Below, piece by piece: positions 53,655-64,000 of a stretch of 64,000 nucleotides of DNA. The DNA comes from Strongylocentrotus droebachiensis. Taxonomy: Eukaryota; Echinodermata; Echinoidea; Camarodonta; Strongylocentrotidae. Within the stretch, counting starts at the first letter, position 1. Every line of letters begins with the position of its first letter. The stretch spans positions 1-64,000 of the forward strand of contig JAVYIG010009844.1 of NCBI GenBank assembly GCA_035222895.1. The letters are read 5' to 3'. The notes under the pieces were generated by a model. That model was given only the letters and a program-made list of their open reading frames with translations. It had not been told where the DNA came from and made no database searches. Made by a program: the position numbers and the translations under genes.

Positions 53655-53745
53655 TAATATATTGTTTGCTAAGAGCAAGAAGGGCCTACACTCTGTGTAA
53701 AGGGCTATTAGTTAATGGTAACTTAACTCTCAGCAGGAATTCTGT
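53655..53745. repeat. Single hairpin-repeat relative
   Basis: TTGTTTGCTAAGAGCAAGAAG...GGTAACTTAACTCTCAGC follows the same layout as the 84-bp unit, though the 3' pairing arm is weak. Confidence 0.5.
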
Positions 53746-54714
53746 TGCTCATGTCTTTCTACTAGGAACAGAACAATGTTTTTGCATTCTCAAAATCTTT
53801 TTTATATCCACATGTTTGGACATCTGCAAAAGGATCAATTTCACAAGGAACTGGAAGTGGAAGGGAGGGTAGGCAGACAGGCAGGCTTGAACGATAACCC
53901 AATGTATTACCATCCATCTCCTAAAAATGAAAATATATCATTGTTCTAGAGTATGAAGGGTTTTAACTGATAGCATAGCATAGGCTTCAGCCCTTTAGGG
54001 CCTCTGCAGGCAATTCTGGATCACTATGCTGAATATCGTTGATAATTCATGCACTGTTCAATATTTCAAACACTGGCCGCATTGTCATCCGGGGTTTAAC
54101 AGGTCAACATGTATAGAGTTCTGAATAAATATCAATCCTGCATTTCTCGGGTAGGGGGAAGGGGCAGTTAAAATTCTTTAAAAAACATTGGTCATTTTCA
54201 CAGAGAGGAGCTTCACTGGTACACTTCACCAAACCAATCCCTACATGAAGACTTTCAAGCTTAAACAAAGCACCCAATTAGTCTTGGATTCCTTCTCTGA
54301 GCTATAATTCACAAGAAGATTGAAATCAAATGCCATTTTTCTTGTCTTCGATCCATTCTCTTTGTACTTCTTATTTAAACTCTGTCTTACTGATATGAAT
54401 AAGATTGCAAGTGCTATCAGATAATTTTATAGGAACTGTTATTATTAGATATAGAAGTGAAATCATGCTCACATAGAAGACTGGCTTAAAGCCTTGAATA
54501 AAACTTTTAACAATAACCTAAAAATTTCACTTTTAACAGAGTTCCGCTGAATGAACGTGCATTACATAGCTTACAATTATAAAAAGACTGGTACCAAATC
54601 TCATAAGGCACCTCATAAACTATAAAGCTAACCTTGATCACTTCAAATCTACACTGAGAGAAAGCGTTTTCTTTACAACTGGCCATACCCACAAAGTATA
54701 CCTAAACATGCAAC
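53746..54714. other. Non-coding stretch, downstream of the unrecognised gene
   Basis: AT-rich with no supportable gene. It may include part of that gene's 3' UTR. Confidence 0.4.
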
Positions 54715-54835
54715 AGACTGGTAACAGACTGGTAACAGATTGGTAAGAGACTGGTAACAGACTGGTAAAAGACTGGTAAAAGACTGGTAGCAGACTGGTA
54801 ACAGACTGGTAAGAGACTGGTAAGAGACTGGTAAC
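54715..54835. repeat. Eleven tandem copies of an 11-bp repeat
   Basis: AGACTGGTAAC and one- or two-base variants are repeated eleven times without interruption. The array ends 30 bp after the stop codon of the unrecognised minus-strand gene, so it would lie in its 3' UTR. Confidence 0.95.
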
Positions 54836-54865
54836 CTACAGTATCCTGCAGACAGCACCCCTTCA

Positions 54866-57616
54866 TCAAAAGAGCAATGCTGCCGTGCCAGCCGACGAGA
54901 AGAAATCAGCTTCCATGGGTTTGGGATACATGTCCTCAGGCTCTGGTTCGACTTGTTCTTGGGGCGGGGCAGGCTTGGGCGTTTCCTTGGGTTCGGAAGG
55001 GCGGGGGCCACGCCCTAAGAGCATGTCCATGGCCGAGAGGTTGGAAGCGGCAAGGTTCTGGAAACCACCTGCACAATTTTAATGAAGAAAAAAAGAAAAT
55101 CTAGCAATTACATTTAAGATGATGTTGAACTGCACTAAAAGGAATATAACACTGCATAAAAAGGAGTTTTCTCAATATTTTATTCTCCTACACAAAACCA
55201 AAAGTTCTGCAATATAGTATGAGGGTTGCATTCAAATAACTTGAAGCCAAATAACTTGAGCCAAATTAAAAAGGCTTTTTTCGCTGAACCATGAGATTAC
55301 CCTCTTGCAGTGAGTTTCAATATTTGAGCTCCATTTATGTTTTGTATCTTCTTGCTCAATACTGAGAATTTGAAATCATTTTGCAGGTCACAATTACTTT
55401 AAACTCCTTGGGAATCTAATCAAGTTTATGCTTGTGAAAAAAAGTGTCTAATTGATGTTCATCTCTGCTAATTTTCTACATGTCTGTGATAACAATTCAG
55501 GAAAGAATAACATCCAGCCGGTTTCTTTCATAAAAACCTCCCACATCAAATACTCCAGTACATTGTATCAAAAGACAGTAATGGTACATCTTATTGTCTG
55601 AAGTAGTTCCAGGAAATGACAGTGTTCTATCAAGCACATCCCCAAAAACATTTTTTTCAATTCCATCGTCATTTATTGTCTGTGGTATATTTTACAACAT
55701 AAAATGATACACGCGATGGTGCCTAATAATCCCATAGTGCATAGTTTGAATGATGTCATGTTGCCTCTTTTAGAACTTAAAAAATTGTTTCTTTCAAAAC
55801 ATTATAGGTACATAAATGGTGCTGACAGTAGCATAGGGAATGAAGCATCACCAAATTCTGAGGCAATTTATGGAGAACAAAGGGAAGGAGCACATTTTTA
55901 TTACCGGTATACTCTTTAACTGGAACAAAAAAACTCACTTTAAAAAGAAAATATTAAGCTCCCAACATCTCATGCAAAAATAACATGGTGCATTGTGAGG
56001 AGTGCACCATACTGACAAGATGGTGACATTATCATTTAAAATACATTTATTGTCTCATGTAAAAGTATATCCATTTGAACAATTTGGGTTAAAGTGTATT
56101 TCCTGTTTTTAATCATTTCCATGACACCCTGCTTAATCAATCGTTTGTCCTTCAATCGGAAGGTACTTACGTTTACTAGTGTTTTCAAGTACCCTGCACT
56201 TCAATCAAGTGATCTTCAGAGTTGTTTACATCATACATGTAAGTTTCATTTGTATTCTGAGATGATCAGTTTGATCCTACTACATAACATGTATCTGTAT
56301 TTTCTTCAACACTACTGTACTTTCAAGCTAATCTTGAGCTCTGGTATGGGCATCCTCTGTCAAGAGAACATGGCTATAATATATTATGTACTGTTTATCC
56401 TGCAGTAGATTTAATTGTTTAAACCAGGGAAATCATGTTCAATAAAAACCACAACTCTCATTTGGTGTCGAGAGTGCATACCGGGTACCTGGATTTCTTT
56501 AAACCTGAACCAGGGCTTCTAAAATATTTGACATCTAGAGGCCCATATTCTACTATTTACAATCAGTTTACAGAGACAGGCAGACTAAGAAGTACAGAGA
56601 ACAGAGCGAAAGTGAGAGTACAGAAGAAAGATAAATCAACAGATAGAGAGATAGAGAGAGGAAGTGAAAGAGAGAGAGAGATCCAATGTTTCGTAGTCAT
56701 TAGTCACATACATTTGCAATGAGGTTTTAGAAAGCGAAAACCTGACATCGCCTAAAAAATATTGATAGATAAAGTGTATCATTGTATAATTTCAGAAGAT
56801 TTGAAATCAACAAAAGTAAAAAGTAAGGGGGCATTAATCAGTTATATTTTGAACATTCTTCTCATGTCTACTGATTTCAAGCCAATGCAGGATCTCAGAA
56901 GGCCTGTCCTCATCAGCTCGAGATTGCAAAATAACCCACTATTTTAACTATCCTGATCGCAAATTATCCAGCTAATTTGCATCTTCATAAGATTGCAAAT
57001 GCAATTAGTAGAATATTTGGATATCTTGGGCTAGTTTGCAAAATATCTCGCCATTTGGCAAAATTTCCTGCTATTTGTCTGGTGCATCTTCACCAGCTTG
57101 AAGACTCGCACTATGCCCGAACACTGAGCAAAATATCTCGAGCTCATTTCTTGAGGTTGAGTTTCGAGCTGATGAGGACGCGATTTGTGACTTCGGGCCT
57201 ATTTCCCAAATCAAAAATAGCAGGCTATTTGGGAATCTCAAGCTGATGACGACATACCTATTGAGGAGAGCACAGGAGGATGAACAGATTCAGAAGAAGC
57301 TGTATGAGGATGTGCGAAATAAAAATAACTTAAAAGAATATTTTAAAAAATGCTGACCTGATGATCTAATAGGTGCATTGCTCTTCAACGACGCTTCACC
57401 ATCATCATCGTCGTCGTCATCGTGGCTGTCGCCCATGGTGCCGTTCTTCATGCCATTCTCGACCTTGGCTTTAGCCTGAGCCTTCAGGGGTGACTTCTTG
57501 CCCCCATCCTCCTCCTCCGCCCCTTGGTGCGTCTCATCGTAGTAGATGGCGCTGGCATCTTCCGACATGTACTCGAACATCTCCTCCTCCTTGGATGAGA
57601 AGGATATATTCATTCC
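54866..57616 (-). CDS. C-terminal two exons of an unrecognised acidic protein (partial)
   Basis: Two exons join in phase: 57358-57616, entered in phase 0 after a pyrimidine-rich CCAG acceptor, and 54866-55068, ending in TGA. Together they give the last 153 residues. The first begins GMNISFSSKEEEMFEYMSED, then ASAIYYDETHQGAEEEDGG, a Lys/Ala-rich KSPLKAQAKAKVEN stretch, and a run of seven Asp. The second has SAMDMLLGRGPRPSEP, a Pro/Glu-rich linker, EDMYPKPMEADFF, and ends TAALLF. There is no catalytic motif or membrane segment; it looks like a disordered acidic tail. I do not recognise the family. The N-terminal exons must lie further up the minus strand, beyond 57.6 kb; none could be supported to 64 kb. 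Confidence 0.75.
56901..57258. mobile_element. MITE family GGCCTGTCCTCATCAG, copy C
   Basis: It begins GGCCTGTCCTCATCAGCTCG and ends AGCTGATGACGACATACC. The interior (AATTTGCATCTTCAT, GATATCTTGGGCTAG) matches copy B. It lies in the intron of the unrecognised minus-strand gene, about 100 bp from its exon. Confidence 0.8.
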
Positions 57617-57794
57617 CTGGTAGAGAGATGAGAAGAAGAGAGAAACATTATTTAGAGAGAAGTAGCCAAGAGGTGATGGCAAAGTGACAAAAGATGGGAA
57701 ATCTCTGAATGGGAGACGAACAGAGTAAAATCTGCATTTCATTCTAGTTTAAAATAACAATGAACAATTAAGGCAGTCCATCAATACAAAGGAG

Positions 57795-57795
57795 G

Positions 57796-57832
<37 letters not shown>
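57795..57832. repeat. (GA)n microsatellite
   Basis: About 37 bp of AG dinucleotides, about 180 bp upstream (on the minus strand) of the second-last exon of the unknown gene. Confidence 0.9.
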
Positions 57833-57834
<2 letters not shown>

Positions 57835-57949
57835 GTGAAAAGGAGAGTGAAAGAGAGCAGAGAGAAACAGTAGGAAATTAAGAATGCATAGGTATATGAC
57901 AATATATATTTTAAAGTGGACAAAGTTTGAACACTCATGGTTCACACTT

Positions 57950-58275
57950 TTTTTAATTCACATTTTGTATAGACACTGTGGTAATTCAGGTGAACGCACA
58001 TATTGTAAACACTGCAGTGCAACCAGAATGAATGTGGTATACACTCAAGGTGTTTAATATGTGAAAACATGCAGTTCAGTATGTAACAATTTAACTACAT
58101 AAATACTACCGGTACACACAGTGACACCACACTGTGGACACCATGGGAAACACAACGTTTAAGAACCACAGTGTTACCATGCAATACATTTGGAAATCAA
58201 TCAGAGGTTCTACTGACTATACATCTATATTTCAATACACTCTGGTATAACTGTGGCACTCACACTATGAAAATA
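57950..58275. repeat. Region with recurring CACTGTG/CACAGTG motifs
   Basis: GACACTGTGG, ACACTGCAG, CACAGTGACACC, ACACTGTGGACACC and CCACAGTGTTACC recur about every 20-60 bp. This suggests a decayed short-period repeat. Confidence 0.5.
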
Positions 58276-59137
58276 GTATTTACTCTGTGAAAAATGGATA
58301 TAATAGCAATATCTCTGTTACGTCATCTTCTCAACAAATATGTGTTGTTATTTCAAAATTAATGCACAGTCAATGATTTTTATTTGCATACTATACGTAA
58401 TTTAGCAAACAAAGTTATTCCGATAAACACATAGAGACATGAAAAGGGATAACTATTACAAATTCTAAAGCATTGAAAAGAGCTTTGATAGAGAGAAGGA
58501 AACTATTATACTGCTTCGCTGCTCAACTAAGAAGAGGATAACTAAAGTAAATCACTGAATAAAAAAGCAGAAAGCAAGGAATTTGGAAGCATACATGTAC
58601 ATAGCAAGTATAAATCTGTTACGAAGGCTGTGCGCTCAGTTTACTTTTGTTATCAGTTCGGGTATGATTCCATTTCTAAAATTAGATCGGCCTGTAGGCC
58701 TATATTCACAAAATCATAAAAGTATAAAAGTGGATGGACTTTAAAATCTCTTTAAAGTCTAAACATAGCCTACTGATCCTTATAGAGTGCCTGCGATTAG
58801 GAAGGAAAGGGCGCTACACCAAATACATGTACTCGGTGGAAAACAGTCCATATATATCAATATTACTGTGTAAGAAAATAAATCAAAAATGTATCACCTA
58901 TCAAGTCATAAGATGAAAATGAGAAATTGATTCCATGATAATATTTCGATCTCCTTGGATCAGAAGATTTATAAACTCAACCAGTTTTGTCAAGTTTTAA
59001 ATCTGGACTTGGACATTTTCATAAAAAATTGTTTAAAAAATTTAATTCCAGACATTACGGCATACTCAAATGAATTTGTCATTTATTGGAAGAACCAGAG
59101 TATCATTTGGCAATCTCTTGGTACGGTTTTAAGAAGA

Positions 59138-59455
59138 CCTGGGGGTTATTTCACAAAGACTCAGATCGACTTAGTTGGACTTGAACTATGGCAGGCCGTT
59201 CATGCCATTGGTTGCTCCCAGACGGCCAGACCAATGGTGACCATTGGTCTCTTAATTATGATCTTCAGATAATATTTTTTCCTTCAATAATGAACTATCA
59301 AAAATGGAAAATTCTGTGAATTGTGACCACGATTTGTACGTCCCTTGAGAAAACAATACCAGGAACAGTTAGACGAACTAGTGGCATGAATAGCCTGCCA
59401 TAGTTGAAGTCCAACTTAAGTCGATCTTTAATAGTCTTTGTGAAACACCCCCAGG
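59138..59455. mobile_element. TIR MITE, CCTGGGGGTTATTTCACAAA termini
   Basis: It starts CCTGGGGGTTATTTCACAAA and ends TTTGTGAAACACCCCCAGG. Inner arms also match (GATCGACTTAGTTGGACTT and AAGTCCAACTTAAGTCGATC; CTATGGCAGGC and GCCTGCCATAG). The size is 318 bp, non-coding. Confidence 0.85.
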
Positions 59456-60639
59456 AACAGCTGTTCTACTGATATAAAGTTGTTTGAACTACTTTGGACT
59501 TCCAACATAGAAGGAGATAAGCATGCACTGGATTCCAAAAGTCAAGAGCCGGATAAATATATCTGAGTTTCTGAACAAAATTGTAAAAAATTTATTATAA
59601 TTTTTTTTAGTGATTTTGTTCTTCTTCAAAATGCTGTAGAATAACTGTAGACCATGTTCCAAGTCATCAAAATCTATATTTATGAAGTGATGCTTTAAAT
59701 ATTTGTGGCATTTGATTATTCCAGTTAACCAGGAAATGAGAGGATTAAATAGCTCCTTCGTGGTGACACCCTTGAAGATATTACACATCTACATGTATGA
59801 TCTCAAAGATGTGGCCTAGTATTTAACTTTGATACTCCTTTAATATCAAAACATAAATATATGTAGTCATGCTCATCAAAACAAGACACTTATCTATTCA
59901 GTTTGATGACCAAGAATATTTCTCCTTGGTGTTGGATGACCTGCAGCATAATGGCAAACTGTCGCTTTTGAAGGAATATGTTTGGATTTCCTAAAACAAA
60001 ACTGATATTTTCTCAAGAGTGATATTTACATGGGATCTACTTTTTTTAGCAGCTTTTTTATGATTTTAAAGTCCCTTTCTTGAGCTTTTCAGAGCTATTA
60101 AGTTCTCACTCTCTGTTCTCCTGTGTATTACTTATGCGGCTTGCTTGTTTTGGTCTACAATGAACTACATGTTTCAAACAACAACATAAAGTGTAAACTA
60201 TACAATACTGCCCTTCTTTTCCTAAGTAGTGACTGTCTAAGGCAGTTTACTGATATTTATTTACATTTTACAGTGCTATAAACACCGCTATAATATGGTA
60301 CTTGTAAGTATTAAATGCACTATCATTATTATTATCATCATCGTTTCACAAGCTGTAAGTGCCATATACCCTATGAACACATATATAAAGCTTTTACGAC
60401 TGCTCAAACATTGTACATGGTACATGTGTGAATAATGCAACCAGCTGTGGTACAAAGCGTTGCAGCCTTCAGAAGACAAAACAATACTTTGGGTATTGAT
60501 TGGACCTCAAGTAACTTCTATGGCTCAATATTGATTACTGTCTCAAAACATCTACATGTAAGACTGCAGTCTTGGAGAATATAAGAGAGGACAATGACAA
60601 CAAACAAGGTGTACACAGAGGAAGTTACATGTATCAAGA

Positions 60640-60945
60640 AAGGCTATATAGGAAAGGGATAAAGAAGAAGAAGAAAAGCAGTAAAGAAGGTGAAGAAGTA
60701 AAGAAGGAGAAGTAAAGAAGAAGAGAAGGAGGAGAAGAAGATGAAGAATGAGGAAAAGAAGATGAAGAAAGAGGAGAAGAAGAAGAAAGAGGAGAAGAAG
60801 AAGAAAAAAGAGGAGAAGAAGGAGGAGAGAAGAAGGAGAAGAAGAAGAGAAGGAGAAGAAGAAAAAGAGAAGAAGATGAACAAGAATAACAAGAACAAGA
60901 ACAAGAACAAGAAGGAGAAGAAGAAGGAGGAGGAGGAGGAGTAGG
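60640..60945 (+). repeat. 300-bp polypurine (AAG/GGA)n tract
   Basis: Almost every base from 60655 to 60942 is A or G on the plus strand. This explains the Ser/Leu-rich and Lys/Glu-rich ORFs on the two strands. Confidence 0.95.
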
Positions 60946-63221
60946 CAATGAAAAAGAAATATTTGTATACAATTATTTGTATACACCCTGTACATAGGAA
61001 ATGATTGAAAGATTTAAACAAAACAAAAAAGGAAAAAGAGGCACATAAACAATAAAATATGTGCAGGCAGACAGAAAATGCTGACAGGCTTATGAAAATG
61101 AAAATGAAATTGAAAGCAAATCCTCTATCTACAGTAAAAGTACTAGACAGTAGACTGCATATTATACACATATAGAGATATGCACAGAGAACAAAAACAT
61201 TGTCCAAGTGGGTGAAAAGATCAATGGTATTTCCTACTCCATCATCCAAATGCCAGTGTGTCAAGCAAACGTCAATGACAAATTCCCAATTCAGGAACTA
61301 TTTATTCAATAATTCATACTTCAAACAGCGTTCCAACGATGACCTTTGTGGCCATTCGCACCCTTTTCCATATTAAGTTGCCCAATTAGCGAGACCATAC
61401 ATTGTACATGTTGGAGCAATGTGGGACATGTATGCTTGCCAATGCTGCAATAATAGTTCCCATGCACACTCCACTATTTGGTAGACTACATGTACTTTCC
61501 CTTTTAATACCGAATAAAAAGCAAGCAAAATTGTAAACCCAGTTTCATGTCATACTCATCTTCATTTTTGAAAGGTGCAGCTTTCCTTGTTAACATTTTG
61601 AACCATTTTCTCTTTTCAGTCTTGAAAATGAAATGAAACATTCAAGTAGCAAGAGGAGGAAACTATTCAAAAATAAACTAGGATAATTTTGTTCTTACTC
61701 AGCACTAGGTACATGTTCATGTAGTTCTAATATTTTCATCTGATGTCACATCTAAATTCATACTTCTATATTTCAGATGAAGTATCAAAAACACCATTTC
61801 AAATATTCTGATTAAAAAAAATATATACACATGTATAATATACATGAACAAGTACCTATTCAATCCACAATAATTGGATAATGAACGTGTCGTTTCAACA
61901 CACCACACATTTCATGCCATGTCTAGACATATAACATCTGAATAAAGAAGCATACAGTAAAAACATGCATCTCTCATGCTATTGATCTAGAAAAGGGATT
62001 TCCCTAAATTATTTACAAATTGTGTCAAAAGAGAGTTGCACAATAAACAGGACAAATATGACTTGGTAATCAGATAATTAGTACTAATTACAAGGCCACA
62101 GTATAAAACCTATATACTGGTATCTGTCTGTGTTCTTTCAAGCAAAACCCACAAAATGTGGATACATGTACCGGGTACATAATTTTTTTGTTTTCCAGTC
62201 AGGATTATTTTGCTGTTCTGGGAATGATCAATGTACCCAAGAATGCTATTTTGTTTCAATATTTATACTTTCTTCACATGATGACATCATTATTCAAGGA
62301 ATAGACACCTACAGGTATTTAGTATTTACATTATGGTAGGTAATATACAAAACATCAGAACCAGAGAGGGGGTTTGGGTTTTTTTTTTTGTGACGTTGTA
62401 AAAAGAAAAGTTTTCAATATCAAACTTAGATGTTTGGCATTCCATCCATAATGTATGAAGTATGAATAATCAAATAATGAAAATAAATTATACCAAAAGC
62501 TTAATTCTCCTCTTTATAGTTGGACTGGTCCAAGCTCTCTCAACTCACTCAATACAATCATCACAAATACTAATATGTTTCATGCAGTACACTGTAGGTA
62601 TATATGTAATTGGACTAAGTTTCCCATTTTCCGAACAATTGTGATAAGAGTAACTTAATGACAAATTTGCAAAAAAGTTTTATGATTATTTTAAGAAAAA
62701 AAATCCATGTTTAGGGATGTTACCAAAATTGAGGTCTAGACATGAATATAATACATGTAGTATTTATATATTCATGTCTACACGTACAGTGTAGTTTATA
62801 AATCTCCCCCAGCACAGTAAGCAAATATACATGCAACCGAGATAACAATAATGGTTACGATGTATTTGTAAGTGGTCTTGACTAATTAATTATGTGATGC
62901 GCCTCAGCGATAAACGTTACCCCCCACATCCGTAACCATTGTAGTGTGCATATCCAAGGGCATATCCTGCAACACATTGGCTGTGAAAGTTAACCACATG
63001 TGTGAATTACATTTAACACCATAGGGTAAGCTTTCAACATTAATTGCATAAATGGTAAATATGGTGGCCTTGACAAATAGATGCACTTTGACGGTGGACA
63101 TTACTGCAACCCCTTCTCGCCCCCCTCCTGTAATATTGGAGAACCGTGGTACATGAAATTAAGAATGCTAAATGTAAATTTACACGTACAGTGTTGTAGG
63201 TGTTCATACGGTAAGCATATT

Positions 63222-63305
63222 GTCTTTTGAGATACAGAAAGGCATTAATTCTGTGATAAAGTATATGAGTTAACGCAATAATGCCATTCTTGCTTCAAAT
63301 ACGAC
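63222..63305. repeat. Single hairpin-repeat relative
   Basis: GAGATACAGAAAGGCATTAATTC pairs with GAGTTAACGCAATAATGCCATTCTTGC, as in the 84-bp family. It is about 11 kb from the main array. Confidence 0.5.
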
Positions 63306-64000
63306 AACAGGGAATACTGTATTGTGCAACAGAGGAAAGAATTTGCGCTTGATATGATTTCCTATTCTATGGGACAACTACAAAATGTACCCCAGTTTCC
63401 GGGATTTTAAAAAAATCATGCAGGTACATATATGATCAAACTAAATATTACATATTTGAATTGAACTTTTTAAAATTTATGCTGGGCATGATAAAGAGTA
63501 GCAAATGAACCCTTAGCATTGAAGTCCACACTTTCCTCCCCCCCCCCCCCCAAAAAAAAAAAAAAAAACGGACATGTACCTACATGTACCTCTACATTTT
63601 GATAGTAAATTTGTTAAATAGACATGTACATGTACAAATACATACTATGAAAAGGAAGGCTTGGTGGTAATGGGTGAAAAGGGCACAATTATTGTGTATA
63701 CAAAATGTTGGGGAAAAAACAAATATTTGAAATTACAGCCTCTAAATGTTATCATAAAATGTTATTTATCATTTATGCTTTCTTAGAATCAGAAGGAGCA
63801 TCATTGCCTCATAACCTTGAATGATATTCTAATGTTCATAAACAAAACGTTTACTAATGAAAAGTATAAAACCGAGTCAATATCACAGGAAATACCCGTA
63901 ATTCCATACATTCCAGAAAAACATTAGAGTAGGATGGGACTCATTGTTTTCATTCACTAATCCATGAAGACCAATTAGAAAAGGAGGGGATTTTCTATTT

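Larger units (their letters stand above)
57833..64000. other. Non-coding stretch, probably intron of the unrecognised minus-strand gene
   Basis: It should contain intron and perhaps exons of the gene ending at 54866, but I could not support any exon. Beyond the repeats listed there is a hairpin at 62736-62781 (AGACATGAATATA/TATATTCATGTCT) and poly-C/poly-A at 63540-63570. Confidence 0.4.

Noticed and set aside
59489..59788. 99-residue AT-rich ORF, minus strand
   Set aside because: Composition-driven Lys/Ile/Phe/Asn content and no motif; could be an exon but nothing supports it.
60552..61264. Ser/Leu/Phe-rich ORFs up to 206 residues, minus strand
   Set aside because: Produced by the polypurine tract; no domain.

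Overview
The window is nuclear genomic DNA from an animal, most likely a marine invertebrate deuterostome and perhaps an echinoid. The evidence is intron-rich genes with GT-AG junctions, tRNA-derived SINEs, many palindromic and terminal-inverted-repeat MITEs, poly-C/poly-G blocks, and a clearly animal SET protein gene. The species call is inference. There are no bacterial-type operons, ribosome binding sites or CRISPR arrays.

Layout. (1) 2442-16175, plus strand: a ten-exon, apparently complete GH13 alpha-glucosidase (maltase/rBAT-like) of 608 residues, with a possible poly(A) signal at 17132. A degraded copy of its last exon lies 2.2 kb downstream, at about 18415-18655. (2) 22318-34753, minus strand: a complete seven-exon SET/TAF-I (I2PP2A) histone chaperone gene of 320 residues. 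(3) 54866-57616, minus strand: the last two coding exons (153 residues) of an acidic protein I do not recognise; its upstream exons are not visible. The rest is non-coding and repeat-rich.

Repeats are the most informative part. At least five elements sit at TTAA targets and begin AG(G/T); one is nested inside an older foldback repeat whose empty copies are also in the window, so its insertion site can be read directly. Intron 5 of the SET gene holds a dead non-LTR retrotransposon reverse transcriptase, a Helentron/pearl-like element with about six 151-bp core repeats, and an hAT-like MITE with a perfect 8-bp target duplication. Several other MITE families occur as multiple copies.

Between about 44.9 and 54 kb the non-coding DNA is full of local degenerate tandem duplications (about 84, 100, 115-125, 230 and 240 bp periods). 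It also holds a dispersed short hairpin motif, GAGCCAGAAGGGCGTTAACTC and its complement, that I cannot assign to a known family. This is the nearest thing to an undescribed system here. The three genes show no functional link: one secreted digestive or lysosomal-type hydrolase, one nuclear chaperone, one unknown.
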